Notes under the pieces: generated by a model | What the model was told of the DNA's origin: nothing | Seen by the model: only the letters and a program-made list of their open reading frames with translations | Database searches by the model: none | Program-made: the position numbers and the translations under genes | Assembly (NCBI GenBank): GCA_018652685.1 | Contig: JABIBQ010000071.1 | Location: 1 to 60,420, forward strand | Source: Candidatus Bathyarchaeota archaeon | Lineage (GTDB): Archaea; Thermoproteota; Bathyarchaeia; TCS64 | DNA: 60,420 bases | Reading direction: 5' to 3' | Shown here: one piece after another, positions 57,905 through 60,420 of the stretch | How positions within the stretch are numbered: the first letter of the stretch is position 1 | Layout of the letters: every line of letters begins with the position of its first letter

Positions 57905-59203
57905 ATGACAGGCTATGAGGAACGCACATCAAACTCCAGGAGGCTCTACAAGAGAGCGAACCGGGTACTACCCGCGGGTGTGAGCTACGGAATCAGGGCG
58001 TTACCGCCATACCCGTTCTACCTGAAGAAGGCAAAGGGTGTCACCGTAACCGACGTTGACGGCAACGAGTACACTGATTACTGGGTTGGGCACGGCGCGT
58101 TGATCCTGGGGCATGCACCAGATGTCGTCATCGATGCCGTTATGAAACAGCTCCCCTACGGGACACATTACGGGTTCAGCCACGAGCATGAGATAGAGCT
58201 GGCTGAGAGGATAGTCAAACACGTCCCATCTGCCGATATGGTGAGGTACACCAGCAGCGGAACCGAAGCAAACATGTATGGGACTAGGCTGGCGCGAGCC
58301 TACACTGGCAGGGACAAGATGCTGAAGATCGAGGGAGGTTGGCACGGGGGTTACGACAGCCTCCATGCGTACGTCGGCCAGCCGTATGGGAGATCAGAGT
58401 CAGCGGGGCTCAACAGCAAGGTGATCGAGGACACATACGCGGTGCCATACAATGACCTGGAAGCAGCCGAGAAGATGGCCAAGGATCATGAATTAGCCTG
58501 TATCGTCCTTGAGCCGGTGATGGGTGCTGCTGGTTTCCTCACTCCTGAGCCTGGTTATCTTGAGGGTCTCAGGGAAATATGTGACGATACTGACACACTT
58601 CTCATATTCGATGAGGTAATCACGGGCTTTCGGCTTGGTACAGGTGGTGCCCAGGGTTACTACGGCGTTAAGCCCGATCTGACCTTCATGGGTAAAGTGA
58701 TAGGCGGGGGATTCCCCGTCGGAGCCTTCTGCGGCCCCGTCGAGATCATGGAAATGATCGACCACAACAAGTATCCAGACCCCGAGAAGAGGAGTGCCCA
58801 CGGTGGAACCTTCACTGGGAATCCAATCAGCATGGTTGCTGGATCCGCAACTATCGATGCCCTTGAGACTGGCCGCATTCACAGGCACATCGATTCCCTA
58901 GGCGAAAAGATGAGGGAAGGACTCCAAGAGATTTTCGAAAGGCACGATATACCAGTCTCTGTAACAGGCGTAGGCTCAACGTTTGGAATCCATTTCCAGA
59001 AAGACAAGCCTTTGAACGCAGGTGATACGGCAAGGAACGATATCCCGGCTACAAGGGCGTACTTTCGACACATGCTTGAGTCGGGTATCATCTATCTGAG
59101 TCCCACGGTTAGTCACAGCTGGATCAGCAGCCCACACACCGAGAAGGATATCGAGGATTACTTGGCAGCTACCGAGGACTACATCAGGGCTTATAATCCC
59201 TGA
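57905..59203 (+). CDS. Class III aminotransferase, glutamate-1-semialdehyde aminomutase-like
   Basis: 432 residues from ATG 57905 (MTGYEERTSNSRRLYKRANRVLPAG); the longer frame from 57743 overlaps the divergent gene and is not conserved. VSYGIRALPPYPFYLKKAKGVTVTDVDGNEYTDYWVGHG and RYTSSGTEANMYGTRLAR are HemL-like, with PLP Lys in LTFMGKVIGGGFPVG. HemL in tetrapyrrole synthesis would sit with hemA or hemB; none is nearby, so a related aminotransferase on another substrate is possible. The 3' end overlaps the next gene by 13 bp. Confidence 0.85.
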   Translation: MTGYEERTSNSRRLYKRANRVLPAGVSYGIRALPPYPFYLKKAKGVTVTDVDGNEYTDYWVGHGALILGHAPDVVIDAVMKQLPYGTHYGFSHEHEIELAERIVKHVPSADMVRYTSSGTEANMYGTRLARAYTGRDKMLKIEGGWHGGYDSLHAYVGQPYGRSESAGLNSKVIEDTYAVPYNDLEAAEKMAKDHELACIVLEPVMGAAGFLTPEPGYLEGLREICDDTDTLLIFDEVITGFRLGTGGAQGYYGVKPDLTFMGKVIGGGFPVGAFCGPVEIMEMIDHNKYPDPEKRSAHGGTFTGNPISMVAGSATIDALETGRIHRHIDSLGEKMREGLQEIFERHDIPVSVTGVGSTFGIHFQKDKPLNAGDTARNDIPATRAYFRHMLESGIIYLSPTVSHSWISSPHTEKDIEDYLAATEDYIRAYNP

Positions 59204-60420
59204 GCGACTCTCATTGATTCTTCAAGGATTTCTAGTGATTTATCGACCTGCTCTTCATTGATGATTAGCGGCGGGGCTATCCTCAATGCCTTGCCTCCGT
59301 AGCTACCCATGTTGAGCACGAACAGCCCCCTTTTGAACGCCTCACCGCATATCCTACTAGCCATCTCCGGATCCGGTGTCTTCTTCTCCCGGTTTTTCAC
59401 TATCTCGACGCCCAGGAGAAGCCCCAGTCCGCGTACATCTCCGATACACTGGTACGTCTCCATGAGATCGATTAACCGTTTCATTATATATTCGCCCATT
59501 TTCTCGGCGTTCTCGCACAACTTTTCGTCTCTTATCACGTCCATTGTTGCATGAGTGGCGGCTACCCCTAGGGGTGTCCCGCTGAAGCTCTGGGCGTGGA
59601 TTGGGATCGGCTCCGAGTCCGTTGACTCCAGTATGTCCTTCGAGAGAATCGCCGCGCTCAATGGGACTCCGCTTGCCATTGATTTGCCGAGAAGCACAAT
59701 ATCTCCCTGAACACCCCAGTGCTCCATTGCCGTCCATTTACCTGTCCTACCAAAGGCAGTTTGAACCTCGTCAACAACAAGAAGGATGCCGTGGTCATCG
59801 CATATCCTTCTCAGTCCCTGATGCCAACCGTCAGGTGGAATATGCCAACCCGCGTCGCCCTGTATAGGTTCCACGAAAACCGCGGCCACCTCGTCTGGGG
59901 CAACGTATGTGTTGAACATCACGTCATTGATGTAGTCAAGGCACGCTAAGTCGCAAGTCTCTACGTCATGTTTGAACGGGCATCTGTAGCAGGAGGCGTA
60001 TGGGGCGTGGAAAATTCCCGGCAGAATTGGGCTGTAATGTCTCGTCATTGCAGGATCGTAGCCGCTGAGGCTGATTGCCCCCATGCTTGAGCCGTGGTAG
60101 CTCCCTGTAAAGCTGATTATGTTTGGTCTTCTGGTGATTCTCCTCGCTGCCTTGATCGCGAACTCGTTAACCATACTCCCCGCCTGGCTCCAGTAAACTT
60201 GGCACGGGTTCAGTCCGGTCATCTCGCCGAGCCTGTCAGCAAGCGAGTACATCTCGACTGTTTGCCAGTGAAAGCCTCTTGATAGCTGTTTCTGGATCGC
60301 CTCTATGACCCTCGGGTGACTGTGGCCTGTATTTGTGATACACCTGCCTGAAATCAGGTCGATGAACACATTCCCGTCAGGGTCCTCGATGTATATACCC
60401 TCGGCTCGCTCGACTAGGGG
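59191..60420 (-). CDS. Class III PLP-dependent aminotransferase (5' truncated by window)
   Basis: At least 410 residues; the frame stays open to the right edge (PLVERAEGIYIEDPDGNVFIDL precedes a GTG at 60369 that would otherwise look like a start). PLP Lys is in VLLGKSMASGVPLSAA, and EPIQGDAGWHIPP and VVDEVQTAFGRTGKW are present. It shares the insert CYRCPFKHDVETCDLAC (C-x2-C-x8-C-x3-C) with the gene at 41157, of which it is a paralogue. Substrate unknown; convergent with the GSA-like gene. Confidence 0.88.
   Translation of the reverse strand, partial: PLVERAEGIYIEDPDGNVFIDLISGRCITNTGHSHPRVIEAIQKQLSRGFHWQTVEMYSLADRLGEMTGLNPCQVYWSQAGSMVNEFAIKAARRITRRPNIISFTGSYHGSSMGAISLSGYDPAMTRHYSPILPGIFHAPYASCYRCPFKHDVETCDLACLDYINDVMFNTYVAPDEVAAVFVEPIQGDAGWHIPPDGWHQGLRRICDDHGILLVVDEVQTAFGRTGKWTAMEHWGVQGDIVLLGKSMASGVPLSAAILSKDILESTDSEPIPIHAQSFSGTPLGVAATHATMDVIRDEKLCENAEKMGEYIMKRLIDLMETYQCIGDVRGLGLLLGVEIVKNREKKTPDPEMASRICGEAFKRGLFVLNMGSYGGKALRIAPPLIINEEQVDKSLEILEESMRVAQGL

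Noticed and set aside
42-59203. Many long open frames opposite or across known genes (for example 1071-1805, 5332-5781, 38032-38946, 40068-40874)
   Set aside because: They are shadows of high-GC coding sequence: biased composition, no conserved motifs, and fully overlapping a gene with clear homology.

Overview
The window is archaeal. It carries both subunits of the D-family DNA polymerase (DP1 at 52.7-54.1 kb, DP2 at 43.1-46.5 kb), a multi-OB-fold RPA, Alba, geranylgeranylglyceryl-phosphate synthase (archaeal ether lipids), Sec61-beta, an Elf1-type zinc ribbon, archaeal/eukaryotic-type TrpRS, TYW1 and the archaeal ribosomal block S13-S4-S11-Rpo3-L18e. PolD excludes Crenarchaeota-like lineages. 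I cannot name the phylum: Thermoplasmata-, Asgard- or other euryarchaeal-type lineages all fit. Start codons are often TTG or GTG. Many genes have a TATA-like box 24-30 bp before the start codon, which suggests frequent leaderless transcripts.

Layout. 0-3.9 kb: 3' end of an adenosine deaminase, a CYTH protein, an SDR, tRNA-Lys(CTT), a GcvH-like lipoyl carrier, a badly decayed UbiA prenyltransferase pseudogene and a small conserved protein. 3.9-6.7 kb: the ribosomal/RNA polymerase operon (minus strand). 6.8-12.4 kb: membrane proteins, a stand-alone Lrp-type sensor domain, two MFS transporters and an unrecognised 247-aa protein. 12.4-15.3 kb: a three-gene 2-oxoacid:ferredoxin oxidoreductase operon with a fused gamma-delta subunit. 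15.5-22.4 kb: CoA transferase, a MoxR/VWA pair, a 419-bp AT-rich gap with a large hairpin, an eRF1/Pelota-like protein lacking the N-terminal domain, an MFS transporter and an amidohydrolase. 22.6-37.2 kb: a class II HMG-CoA reductase homologue without its C-terminal catalytic-His segment, DUF362, a methyltransferase, HAD, tRNA-Gly(TCC), TYW1, a PPase-like protein, M32 carboxypeptidase, an SDR, two tandem TrpRS genes, a frameshifted thioredoxin, PhoU-like regulator and tRNA-Pro(CGG). 37.3-47.6 kb: superoxide reductase, a phosphoesterase, SWIM protein, RPA, aminotransferase, Alba, Sec61-beta, DP2, GGGP synthase and Elf1. 47.6-51.4 kb: an AT-richer block (nadE, a 152-aa protein, hypF) densely peppered with GTGAT/ATCAC palindromes. 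51.5-60.4 kb: a membrane-anchored HTH protein, cupin, DP1, a DUF99 pseudogene, a ribbon-helix-helix regulator under a five-unit octamer operator, a divergent winged-helix protein, a nucleoside phosphorylase, MBL hydrolase and two class III aminotransferases.

No rRNA, CRISPR array, insertion sequence or complete mobile element was seen. The most useful leads are the tandem-octamer operator between 54668-55108 and 55223-55885 with a partial copy upstream of hypF; the palindrome-rich nadE-hypF block; the near-identical trailers of two different tRNAs; the paired TrpRS genes; and the truncated HMGR. Several genes (UbiA, DUF99, thioredoxin, a 57-aa ORF) are broken, partly at homopolymer runs, so assembly error must be separated from real decay. 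The window holds essential information-processing genes mixed with metabolic and regulatory genes. I did not find a clearly new multi-gene defence or metabolic system.
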